In this document: positions 47,490 to 59,500 of the stretch, one piece after another | Position numbering within the stretch: the stretch's first letter is position 1 | Layout of the letters: every line of letters starts with the position of its first letter | NCBI RefSeq assembly: GCF_965363235.1 | Contig: NC_134839.1 | Location: 95,871,743-95,935,742 of the forward strand | Direction: 5' to 3' | Length of the DNA stretch: 64,000 nt | Origin: Mytilus galloprovincialis | Lineage: Eukaryota > Mollusca > Bivalvia > Mytilida > Mytilidae | Position numbers and translations under genes: made by a program | Notes under the pieces: generated by a model | The model's input: the letters and a program-made list of their open reading frames with translations, nothing else | Databases searched by the model: none | Told to the model about the DNA's origin: nothing

Positions 47490-47542
47490 TTAGCTTTTTT
47501 GAAACTTGTGAAAGACTTGTGCAACACACATACCTATATATG

Positions 47543-48207
47543 AATCCGGGCCCCTTCGCCCTAGTACCTGTTCGCCCTGATACCTGTTCGCCCAGGGTCT
47601 GTTCGCCCTACTTTTTTTTAATTGTTGTCCAGTTGCATAATGTTAATTATTTGAACAGAATGTTAAAGTTTGTTGAAAAATTTACCTAATATTTGTATTG
47701 CAGCAACCATACTAACTAATAACTAAATTAATACATTGTATTCCAGAATACTAAGCAAATCAAAGGGAAAATTATATATTGGTTGATTTGCATAATATAC
47801 TGGAATACAATGTATTAATTTAGTAATTAATAGAATACTAACTAATTACTAAATTAATACATTGTATTCCAGTATACTATGCAAATCAAAGGGAAAATTA
47901 TATATTGGTTGCTACAATACAAATATTCTATTAGAAAGTCCCTCATAACAAAATGATTGTTTTTATTATTAATTCATCAAAAGACAAGTATCACAACAAT
48001 CAGTGAGAATTATTATGTCATTGAACAATTAATAATCCTAAAAAAGCCATAAACTTTTAAATAATTCCATACGTTTTCCTAAATTTCAAAAATATATACA
48101 GTACCATATCTAAATAAGTTTATCCAACTTCAATGACCTGAATATTATTTTAGTAGGGTGAACGGACCTAGGGTGAACATGTTATTAAGGCGAATGGACC
48201 CGATACC
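47543..48207. mobile_element. ~665-bp inverted-repeat element with 'TTCGCCCT' subterminal repeats
   Basis: Ends ATCCGGGCCCCTTCGCC and (inverted) ATCGGGTCCATTCGCC, each followed by several GTTCGCCCT/GTTCACCCT words. The interior has AATTAATACATTGTATTCCAG twice direct (about 47730 and 47853) and once inverted (about 47800). Target duplication unclear. Confidence 0.7.
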
Positions 48208-48922
48208 CCTATACATGTATAACTATAACATAGAAGAGAGCATCATTTAAGCCGACCGTGCGAGGGCTGTATAGCCAGTCAACGTTGTTAAAAACTTCCA
48301 TTTGTTGTAGCATCATTCACGTCAATGTTTTGTTCCTGTTTACATTGTCATTGATATTTTTCAAGAAAGCCTGAGGCATATAGCTCATGAATTCCTGTCA
48401 TTACATCCTAAATTAACATAATTACTGCTAAAATAATTATCAGTATGATATACCTCTTGTAGGAAAACCTTATTATTGTAGCATTCACCAAAAAATCTCA
48501 AACAGATGACATTGAATTGTTATCCCAAAAAATTATGACGTCTTGAATTAACCCCCCTTTTTTTTAATTCTATAATGATAATTGCGGTTGCAATCGGACT
48601 TTGATTTAATTGCAAGGCGATTATATAAATAACAGTATATATTTCTTAAAGAAAATAAAGTTTTACCACGAGTAGTTTCCTAAACATAGTCATTTTCGGT
48701 AAAATGACATTATGTGCCTTTCAAACAACAGCTGATTGAGATGGACTCTACGATTTCATCGTGACAATCTACATATGAGCCATGGTGTTGATCCAACTTT
48801 TCCTTCTTATTAATTCATTTGGAAATGCATGCCCTCCTCTTAAATGACACTCAGGTACACAACAACAAGGACTAGGCATTGTTAAATGTGTGGTTGTTTT
48901 GCAGTCGAGAAACGGAACTGAC

Positions 48923-49513
48923 CGGTCTCACTAATAAGAGACAAGTAGAATTTTAGCGACAAACAGCGACAAGAAAAATAATTTAGTGACGAAGCGACGA
49001 CAACAAACAAGGGACAAGCGAATCGTTATTCTCTCACGAGGCTATTCTCATTTGGTGTGATAGTGTGAAGCCACACCTATCAAATATGTCCCTATGAAGA
49101 ACGACGAATTTCACTGTTTAATAGAAAGGAAATGATATTGCATGGTTTTGATTCAAAAAATTCTTTAAAAGGAAATTGGAAAATCTTTGTTTTGATTTCC
49201 AATTTTTAGCGTTTGCATAAAGCATATTCTTTATATCATGTATATCTAATAAAAACTAGACAACCCCTTTCTTGTTTATTAATTTTTATTTTTTTATCTA
49301 TCAATGTAATATATAAAAAAATGTTTTATAACAGCCCTTTAATAAAAATAATGCATTTTTTTTTAATATCTATTGGGAATAAGTTGTTGCAATGATATTT
49401 TTTTATTTATGTATCGTCGCTTAATAGTCTTCTTGACGCTTCTTATCGCTAAATTAATTTTATTGTCGCTTCTGATCACTTTTTGACTCTTCTTGTCTCT
49501 AATTAGTGAGACC
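48923..49513. mobile_element. ~590-bp inverted-repeat element with GCGACAAG subterminal repeats
   Basis: Left GGTCTCACTAATAAGAGACAAG and right CTTGTCTCTAATTAGTGAGACC are inverted copies. Multiple GCGACAA / TTGTCGC words cluster inside both ends. A second right-type end occurs at 50020-50076 (CTTGTCGCTAATTAGTGAGACCC), so the element may extend to 50076 or a partial copy may follow. The 60-codon ORF at 49213 is not supported. Confidence 0.7.
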
Positions 49514-50329
49514 CAGATTCAGGGACGATAATTTTATACTTTGTACAACTTATATAACTGACACAGAAATAACTATAACGTCATACGGCTTCAGGTACAG
49601 AAATGCTTTAAATTGTATAATTTGCAATATAATTCATGTTCCGTCGACTTTTAATTGTAATATCAACGACTGAAATGATTTTAAAATATCGTGAGATCGC
49701 AGATAATACTCGAAATTGACCCGACCTCTTTCCACACGGAATTCAAATAAATAATGATAGTTTGTAATAATAATACATATTAATAAAAAGATTTTAAAAC
49801 GTACAATACACACTGATCGTTTCTTTATTTCCCAATGTAATAGAAAGAAACAAAAATAATTTTATACCACAAAAAGAAGAGATTCCCGGATCTATTTCTG
49901 GCCAAATGACCCCCAGCATAGATTTGTTGGATGTCGCGTAAGGAAAGATGAACCTCATGACTTGAAAGTCAGGCCTTAAAGCACTGCCTTTAAAAATGTT
50001 TTCTTGTCGCTTTTTGACACTAAATTTATTCTTCTTGTCGCCTCTTGATGCTTCTTGTCGCTAATTAGTGAGACCCACTATAAGACAAGACAGATGAATT
50101 TGTGGAGAACAGCTGGTGTGTGCTGTTCTCTGAAAGTGACGACTGTGGCAACAGTGACTGTTTGCATTGGCAATAAATTCCACTGGGTTATGATACATGG
50201 AAAAAATGAATATTTATAAGTATTTTTTTCTAAATTTGTAAACATTTGAATGAGTGAAAAAATGGAAAAGTATATATCTGTAACAAGTCACAGTCATAAA
50301 TAATTTACAGATATAATAAGTAAAAATAA

Positions 50330-50501
50330 TTTCCATCTCCTTTTTTGCGGTTACACACGAAGAAGAGGAAAACAAGTGAGTTACCAATGTACTGACTATG
50401 ACTGTATTTTCGATTTCGTTAAGTTCTTCAATCTGAAGGTGAAAAACGAGTCAAAACGACGTCGTATGTAACTCCCGAACCGGACGCGGTGAAACTTCGG
50501 A
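50330..50501 (+). promoter_or_regulatory. Probable 5' leader/promoter region of DNAJC1
   Basis: More CpG-containing than its surroundings, without a TATA box. It includes the palindrome ACGACGTCGT (50456-50465) with a CRE/ATF-type GACGTC core. This is suggestive only. Confidence 0.3.
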
Positions 50502-53500
50502 ATGGTGTCGAAAAGACTTGGACGCATTACGTGGCTGTTATTTTTGTCTCACATATGGATAGCTAAGGGCTGGGATACTGATGACTTTGAACTTTTTGAT
50601 CTGGTTGAAGAGGTCAGCCGAAACTTCTATGAAGTTTTAGGCGTAGACCAGGTATTGTCACAAATTTAACATTATTATAGGATTACCATAAGGTAATTTT
50701 GTCCATTTACAACGAACTTAGGTAATCCCTTTCGGCATGTTCGGGATTCTGTGTCTAAAGCAATTACAAGTAATTATTTTTCCTTCTTAAAAAGAAATTT
50801 GCAAAATGGAAAATTAAGAAAGAATTAAAAAACATACCTGTCCCCTCCCCCCCCCCCCCTCCTCCCCCCACACACACAAAAAATGTATAGTCCTACACAC
50901 CTTATCACTATTTCAGTATATGTCCGCCATTTTATTCCAAATTGTGATGAAATCCTTCACCAGGACATTGCACATGCATAAAATTTATTTACAGAAATGT
51001 ACACATTATATACACGAATAACCCATTCATTATCCAGGATCTAGGTACGGTGATAAAAGCAATGTCTAGTTTAATAAAATCAATGAACTATTTTGGCTGT
51101 TGAATTCACTGGATAGAGTTAATGATTTAAAGGTCTTTGTTCATATGAGAGCCAAGGAGAGCAAGCCTAAAATACTATGCATTCAGAAGATGCTACGGAT
51201 GGTTATTTTCTATCTAATGGATTACTGGATATCACACAGGTTCCCATAAAGTTTGACATCATAAAACAAAATGTCTGTCGCCACAAGGTAAAAGTGATTG
51301 TGAACATGGTGAATGACGTCAAAAGTTCAAGTTGCCAGTTCAGCTGGGATTAGCGATATGATGTATTGTTGTATGACGTCAATACACCTAATCGCTATTT
51401 GTCCACCATTGGCATAACCAGACTTCACACAGGTTCCTGTAAAATTTTGACATCATTATATGTCGCCACAATAGAAAAAACGATAATTGTATGATGTCAA
51501 TAATTCAAACGGTACAGATTCTCAGGTCAGTGTGAATAGTGATAAGGTGTATAGTTTAAATGGCAAAGATTTCCAAATAACTGATACATTTATGATGTAT
51601 ATATGTTGTGTACAAGTTGTACTGTTGTACAAATTATAATATTCGTACAAATTTTTTGTACAAGTTATCAGTGTTTTATGAACTGCTAAACATAAATGGA
51701 TGATGCAAGCTTACAGTCTTTTGCTTCGCATATTTCTGTCATATTTTCACAACTACATGGCACAATCTAATATCGTGCATTGATACAAAAAACATTATTA
51801 GACCACAAAAGGACTTTTTATGGATATGAATATGGTACCAGGAGAAAAATAAAATTAGAACTTAAACCATTCAGGTATCCTCATTTCCAATTTGATGACA
51901 AGGATAACAGCACTAAATGTAAGGTTGAAGTATATACATTTGAATTTAAAACATTGAACTAGTACATATTAGAAGATAAATCTGTATCACCTGGTGCAAG
52001 AAGGTGTGTGTCAAAAAACTTATAAAAGAGGGCCGAAAGATACCAAAGGGACAGTCAAACTCATAAATGTAAAACAAACTGACAATGCCATGGCTAAAAA
52101 TGAAAAAGACAAACAAACAACAGCACACATGACACAACATAGAAAACCAAAGAATAAACAACACGAACCCCACCAAAAAACTAGGGGTGATCTCAGGTGC
52201 TCCAGAAGGGGAAGCAGATCCTGCTCCACATGTGGCACCCGTCATGTTGCTTATGTGATAACAAATTTGGTAAAAAGTCTAATTCGGTAGGTCTTGTTCA
52301 TGAAAGGGAAGGGGGTTGTAGTTATGACGTAATGATCATATCCAATTTCATTTGTGGAATGGTTATTCTATAATGGTCAACCAATTTCGTGATGGCGTCC
52401 CTAAAATTTACGAAGGGATGATTTCAACTTCACCATTTGGAACTCTTGGTTTAATAGCTTCCTTGTGAGCAGCAACCCTCTATCAAGAAAATCATGATAG
52501 GAAATGCAAGCACGGGAATTTCGTATCAATTGGGAGATATATACCCCGTTACGCGTATGCAGGTGCTGCTGGAATGTTGCTACTTAGAAATGGAAAGTTC
52601 ACAATTGGAAAGCTGAAATCATCTCTTTTGTCATAAAGTTTTGTTTTCAACCGACCCTCATTGTCAATTTCTAGATGTAAGTCAAGATATGAGGCCGACT
52701 TAACTGTATCTGTAGTATCCTTTATCTCTAGCTCGATGGGATAGATGTGTTCCACATAGTCACCAAATTTTGAATTATTTAGGGAAAGAACATCATCTAT
52801 ATAGCGGAAAGTAGAGTTAAGGATATTGCTAACTTCTTATCTTTCTTCCTAAGAAGTTCCTGCATGAAGTCAGCCTCATAGTAATAAAGAAACAAGTCAG
52901 CAAGTAGAGGGGCACAGTTTGTTCCCATTGGAATGCTGACAGTGTTGAAAAACATGTCTTATAACTTGTACAAAAACCCTGTACAAATTACAATTTGTAC
53001 AAAGTTACATCTTGTACACAACATATTCACTCACGGTACACCATATTGCTTTTCCGGCTGACCCGAGAATCTGTACTGCTAAAACTATTGACATCATCGT
53101 CAATAACTTTTCCATTGTATCAGATATTTTGTATTATGTTGTCAAAATTTAACAGGAACCTGTGTGATGTCCAGTAATGTAAATAGTGATAAGGTGTAAT
53201 GGCCTTGCCAATTGGTGGTTGCTTTACTTAACCTCGTATCAGGTTAGTTTGCTCCCATACAGGTTAGCACTCTACACATTCGACCCCTGAGTTCATTTGT
53301 ACCCAATTTTATTCAATAGATATAGGAAGCTTGAATTATTAGATGTCTTGAAGGATGTATGTTCAAAATTCAATTATGTATCAAAATATATTTTCTTGAC
53401 TAAATAGTCATGTTTTTGGGAGTGATTAGATAGTACAGGTAAATTATTGAAGAGGAAGTCACTCGCCCCATTGAGTTATATCTATTAGACAGTTAGAATA

Positions 53501-56500
53501 TTTTTTGCATACATATATAAAATAAAAAGGTTTTGTATGTGTGTATATATTCTGTTATTCAGTTGATTTGAAAATCTAACTTTATCATGTTTATAGCTAA
53601 AGCTTGTGTTTATTTAGTTTATTCACAAATTATTGAATATCGACTCTAAAAAAACTTGGAATTGAATTGAATTTGTCTTATTTTCTTCTTCTCTTAAATT
53701 TCTCTTGATTATATTGCTCTCATACATGTAGAGCGTTTAATTGTCCGCCATTAAAAGTTGTCTTTATTTTTCCTAAAAGAATGATTTTGTGGACAATGAA
53801 AATCTCATTTTTCTGTTATCTTCAAAAATACTGCTCATTTACAAGCCACTAGGGAGAAATTTTTGAAGGCTTTGTGCAATAGATTTCTTTGCTTAGTTCA
53901 TAAGTCTAAGACAAGAGTTTGAACTCTAATTAGCAATTTAGTAGCACATCAGAAAAATTCTGTTATGGCATGTTTTGGCCTCTCAAAACGAGAATTTAAG
54001 ATTGCTTTTTGTCGAGCCTGCAACTTTTGTTGCAGAAAGCTCGACATAGGGATAGTGATCTGACGGCAGAGGCGTTAGCTAACTTTTTAAAAGGTTTATA
54101 TTTTAGAAGGTGAAAGACCTGGATGCTTCATACTTTGTATATAGATGCCTCATGTTACGAAGTTTCCGTCAGTCACATGTCCAATGTCCTTGACCTTATT
54201 TTCATGGTTCAGTGACCACTTGAAAAAAAAGTTCAAAATTTTTGTAATGTTGAATTCTCTCTTATTATAAGTAATAGGATAACTATATTTGGTATGTGCG
54301 TACCTTGCAAGGTCCTCATGCCCATCAGACAGTTTTCACTTGACCTCGACCTCATTTCATGGATCAGTGAACAAGGTTAAGTTTTGATGGTCAAGTCCAT
54401 ATCTCAGATACTATAAGTAATAGGGCTAGAATATTTGGTGTATGGAAGGACTGGAAGGTGTACATGTCCAACTGGCAGGTGTCATCTGACCTTGACCTCA
54501 TTTTCATGGTTCAGTGGTTATAGTTAAGTTTTTGTGTTTTGGTCTGTTTTTCTCATACTTTATGCAATAGGTCTACTATATTTGTTGTATGGAATGATTG
54601 TAAGGTGTACATGTCTAGCGGGCAGATGTCATCTGACCTTGACCTCATTTTCATGGATCAGTGGTCAAAGTTAAGTTTTTAAGTTTTGGTCTTTTCATCT
54701 AATGTTATATGCCAAAGGTCAACTATATTTGGTGCATGGAAATATATTATGATCTATATGTCAGTCCCGCAGGTTTTATTTGACCGTGACCTCAATTGCA
54801 CAGTTCATTGCACAGTGTTAAGATTTTGTGTTTTGGTCTATTTTTCTTAAACTATAAGTAATAGGTCAACTATATTTGTTGTATGGAAGCATTGTTAGCT
54901 GTACATGTCTGCCTGGCATGGTTCATCTGACCTTGACCTCATTTTCATTGTTCATTGGTCTTTGTTTAGCTATCTTGGTTAATGTTAAGTTCAGTGACAG
55001 TTGTAATAAAGCTTTATACTTAGGAGTATCAACATAATACCAATGATTAGTAAAGAAGGCGAGACATTTCAGTGTGTGCACTCTTGTTGTGTTTTTGTCT
55101 ATTTTTCTTAAACTATAAGTAATAGGTCAACTATATTTGTTGTATGGAAGCTTTGTTAGCTGTACATGTCTGCCTGGCATGGTTCATCTGACCTTGACCT
55201 CATTTTCATGGTTCATTGGTCTTTGTTTAGCTATCTTGGTTAATGTTAAGTTTGTGTGACAGTTGTAATCAAGCTTTATACTTAGGAGTATCAACATAAT
55301 ATCAATGATTAGTAAAGAAGGCGAGACATTTCAGTGTGTGCACTCTTGTTTTAATGACTGGCATAAGTAAATTTTGGGAGAAGATTAAGGGGAGCTAAAT
55401 CAAACCTTGAAAATAAAATAAAAATCTTACAAATTCACCTATACTACATGTACTAGTAGATATTACTTACATCTTACAAAAATGACTAACTAATCCAAAG
55501 TGATCCTGATCGTGATCCTTTGATGAAAACAACTTGTCTCTTTGTAAAAATTTTAATTTCATCTTTATCTGGTGCTCTACATTGTATATCTTTTTAAAGT
55601 AAAACTTAATTTAAAACTTGACATTCTAAGTAATACAATGTAGTATAAGACAGTGTATTTTAATATATTTCGTGACACTCAGTTCCCCTATAACATGTTG
55701 ATGTGGCCTGCCTTATGGGTAATATCTGTTACTACTTCAATGTTTTTGTTAGAGATCCCAAAATATCAAGTATTATCCTAGGAACAATTACGATTAAGTA
55801 ATGGTAAACTTAAGAATTTCCCCTGAAGAAACAGTGATTGATGTTACAGATTGATTACAGCACATGGCTCAAACTGGACTTATAAGTTGTAAGTTATAAG
55901 TTAGTAAAAAAATGTATCTAGTGGAATTTCCCTGATTTTTATGCAGATAAGTGTTAATATAGGTGAATTTTACTTCATTTTTAGGCTGCAAGTAGCTCAG
56001 AAATCAGAAAGGCTTACAGGAAACTTTCCTTGCAGCTTCATCCGGATAAAAACAAGGACCCTGATGCTGAAGCCCAATTTAGACAGGTAAATTTTTAAAT
56101 GATTACTTTGAGCTACAATGTAAATATATGTAGCTATATTCACATATATTTTCATTAAGTAGCTGTTGTGTTATTTTAGTCTTATTATATATACTTATAC
56201 ACACAATATTGATAACAGAATATATATAACAAAAAACAGCAATTGCAGCTGCATGTGTTGTTCAGTTATGATGTGAAAGTAAACTAAAGTGTATGTGAAA
56301 AATATGTAATTAAATTCCAGGTTTACTAAGAAAAAACTTTCAATTTCTTATGTTATTAAATATTTAGTTAAAAAATTAATATATAACAGAAAGGTTAAAA
56401 TAATGTATAACACAAAGGTTCATATGTAATCATTCATGTAATTACATGTAGTGTTGAAACATATTGTTTCATTTTTTTAATTAATGCATTAGTCATTGAT

Positions 56501-59500
56501 TTTTATGGTGACAGATTGATTTGTCATAATAAATGTACATGTCTAATAACAAGAATTTCTAGTTAAGCTTGTAAGATTAGTCTGAAAATTTCCATAAATT
56601 TTCCTGAATTTTTTAAAAATATTTTTTAACTATAAACATCAAGTATGAAGATCCTATGAAATATATATTATAGTATTATGTTTTAGCAGAAAATATACAC
56701 TTGTAGAACCACTTTTTTACTCGTGGTATTATGGGAAAACAGTTGAATTCCTAATGAAATGTATAACGTTAAAGTCTGATTTCTAATCTGTGTACTGCAG
56801 TGTTTTTATACGAGCGCAAAAATTGGAAATTTTTTGGTCGTATATTTGTATCACGTTGGTGTCTTCGTCGTCATTGTCGTTGTCGTCGTCGTTGTCATCG
56901 TCGTTGTCATCTTCCGAATACTTTTAGTTTTCGCACTCTAACTTTAGTAAAAGTGAATAGAAATCAATGAAATTTTAACACAAGGTTTATGACCACAAAA
57001 GGAAGGTTGGGATTGATTTTAAGAGTTTTGGTCCCAACATTTTAGGAATTAGGGGCCAAAAAGGGCCCAAATAAGCATTTTCTTGGTTTTCGCACTATAA
57101 CTTAAGTTTAAGTAAATAGAAATCTATAAAATTTTGACACAAGGTTTATGACCACAAAAGGAAGGTTGGGATTGATTTTGGGAGTTTTGGTTCCAACAGT
57201 TTAGAAATTAGGGGCCAAAAAAGGGCCCAAATAAGCATTATTCTTGGTTTTCGCACAATAACTTCAGTATAAGTAAATAGAAATCAATGAAATTTAAACA
57301 CAAGGTTTATGACCACAAAAGGAAGGTTGGGATTGATTTTGGGAGTTGAGGTCCCAACAGTTTAGGAATTATGGGCCAAGAAGGGGCCCAAATAAGTATT
57401 ATTCTTGGTTTTCGCACCATAACTTTAGTATAAGTAAATAGAAATCTATGAAATTTAAACACAAGGTTTATGACCATAAAAGGAAGGTTGGGTTTGATTT
57501 TGGGAGTTTTGGTCCAAACAGTTTAGGAATAAGGGGCCCAAAGGGTCCAAAATTGAACTTTGTTTGATTTCATCAAAAACTAAATAATTGGGGTTCTTTG
57601 ATATGCAGAATCTAACTGTGTATGTAGATTCTGAATTTTTGGTCCCGTTTTCAAATTGGTCTACATTAAGGTCCAAAGGGTCCAAAATTAAACTTAGTTT
57701 GATTTTGACAAAAAATGAATCCTTGGGGTTCTTTGATATGCTGAATCTAAAAATGTACTTAGATTTTTTATTATTGGCCCAGTTTTCAAGTTGGTCCAAA
57801 TGGGGGTCCAAAATTAAACTTTGTTTGATTTCATCAAAAATTGAATAATTGGGGTTCTTTGATATGCCAAATCTAACTATGTACGTAGATTCTTAATTTT
57901 TGGTCCCGTTTTCAAATTGGTCTACATTAAAGTCCAAAGGGTCCAAAATTAAACTTAAGTTTGATTTTAACAAAAATTGAATTCTTGGGCTTTTTTGATA
58001 TGCTGAATCTAAACATGTACTTAGATTTTTGATTATGGGCCCAGTTTTCAAGTTGGTTCAAATCAGGATCCAAAATTATTATATTAAGTATTGTGCAATA
58101 GCAAGAAATTTTCAATTGCACAGTATTCAGCAATAGCAAGAAATCTTCAATTGCACAGTATTGTGCAATAGCAAGAAATTTTCAATTGCACAGTATTGTG
58201 CAATAGCAAATATTTTCAATTGCACAGTATTGTGCAATAGCAAATATTTTCAATTGCACAGTATTGCACAATAGCAAGAAATATCTAATTGCACAATATT
58301 GTGCAATAGCAAGAAATTTGCAATTGGAGTTATCTTTCTTTGTCCAGAATAGTAGTTGAATCAACTTAAATCATTGTTTTATACAATATACAATGTATAT
58401 TCACTTTTACTACCAACTGATAAATTAAAACAATCTTTACCATTCAGTGATAACAAGCACTTTATTTTACATTTTAATATTTTATGACGTATTTAAATGA
58501 GTAGTTATTGTTGCAAACTCCATTAGAAATTTGAATTGAGATCAGGTTTGGAAAAAGGGAAAGGGGTAAGTGAAAAAAAAGGGGGGGGGGGGTAAATTTT
58601 TCTCATTTCAGATTTCATAAATAAAAAGAAAATTTCTTCAAAACATTTTTTTGAGAGGATTAATATTCAACAGCATAGTGAATTGCTCAAAGGCAAAAAA
58701 AAATATTTTAAGTTCATTAGACCACATTCATCCTGTGTCAGAAACCTATGCTGTGTCAACTATTTAATCACAATCCAAATTTAGAGCTGAATCCAGCTTG
58801 AATGTTGTGTCCACACTTGCCCCAACCGTTCAGGGTTCAACCTCTGCGGTTGTATAAAGCTGCGCCCTGCTTAACATCTGGTTTATATATGACAAAGGTT
58901 TTCATATTTAAGTGACTTATATTTTCATCTAGCTTGTTGGTGTGTATGAAGTGCTCAAAGATGAAGAAAAGCGTAAGAGGTAAGAAAACTTCAGAAATTT
59001 TTTTTAACAAGAATTAAATGCTTTTTTGTAGAGCCTTTGACTTAATTTGTTGAAAAAGCGAGACATAGTGATCCTGCATTCTGTCGGCTGCAGCTTCCAC
59101 AAATATTCACTCTGTGGTTAAAGTTTTTGAAATTTTAACTTTCTCAAACTATTTTGGATTTCTATCAAACTTGGATCTAAGAAGCTTGTTTATGATTATA
59201 ATATAGTATCCAGAAGTAAATTTTGTTTTTGCAAATTTTACTTATAAATGGACTTGGTTTTTCTGCAAGGAAACATTACAATCACTTTGTGTCTAAAGAT
59301 TTTAATAATTTTGTTAAATTATCCTGGATTTGTACCAAATGTGGACAGAAGCTTGATTATGATCAAAAGCTAGTACATGTATCTAGAAGGAAATTTTGTT
59401 AAAATTTTCTTCCTGTTTTTCTATATTTTACTTATAAATGGACTTTAACATTATATACAGTCTGCAATTAAAGATTTAAAACATTTATTAGATTTGTAAA

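Larger units (their letters stand above)
50652..55984 (+). other. DNAJC1 intron 1 (5.3 kb): overview
   Basis: Contains a C-rich run (50840-50875), a nested foldback region with an RT fragment (50892-53203), and repeat F5 (54010-55350). In 53204-54009 and 55351-55984 I see nothing specific. Confidence 0.8.

Noticed and set aside
44312..50502. Shared bidirectional promoter of calpain-7 and DNAJC1
   Set aside because: The start codons are 6.2 kb apart with several transposons between them.
51946..52290. 98-99-codon ORFs on both strands
   Set aside because: They fall in the conserved noncoding tail of the RT element.
57455..57848. Overlapping 118- and 86-codon ORFs on opposite strands
   Set aside because: They are by-products of in-frame tandem units in F6.
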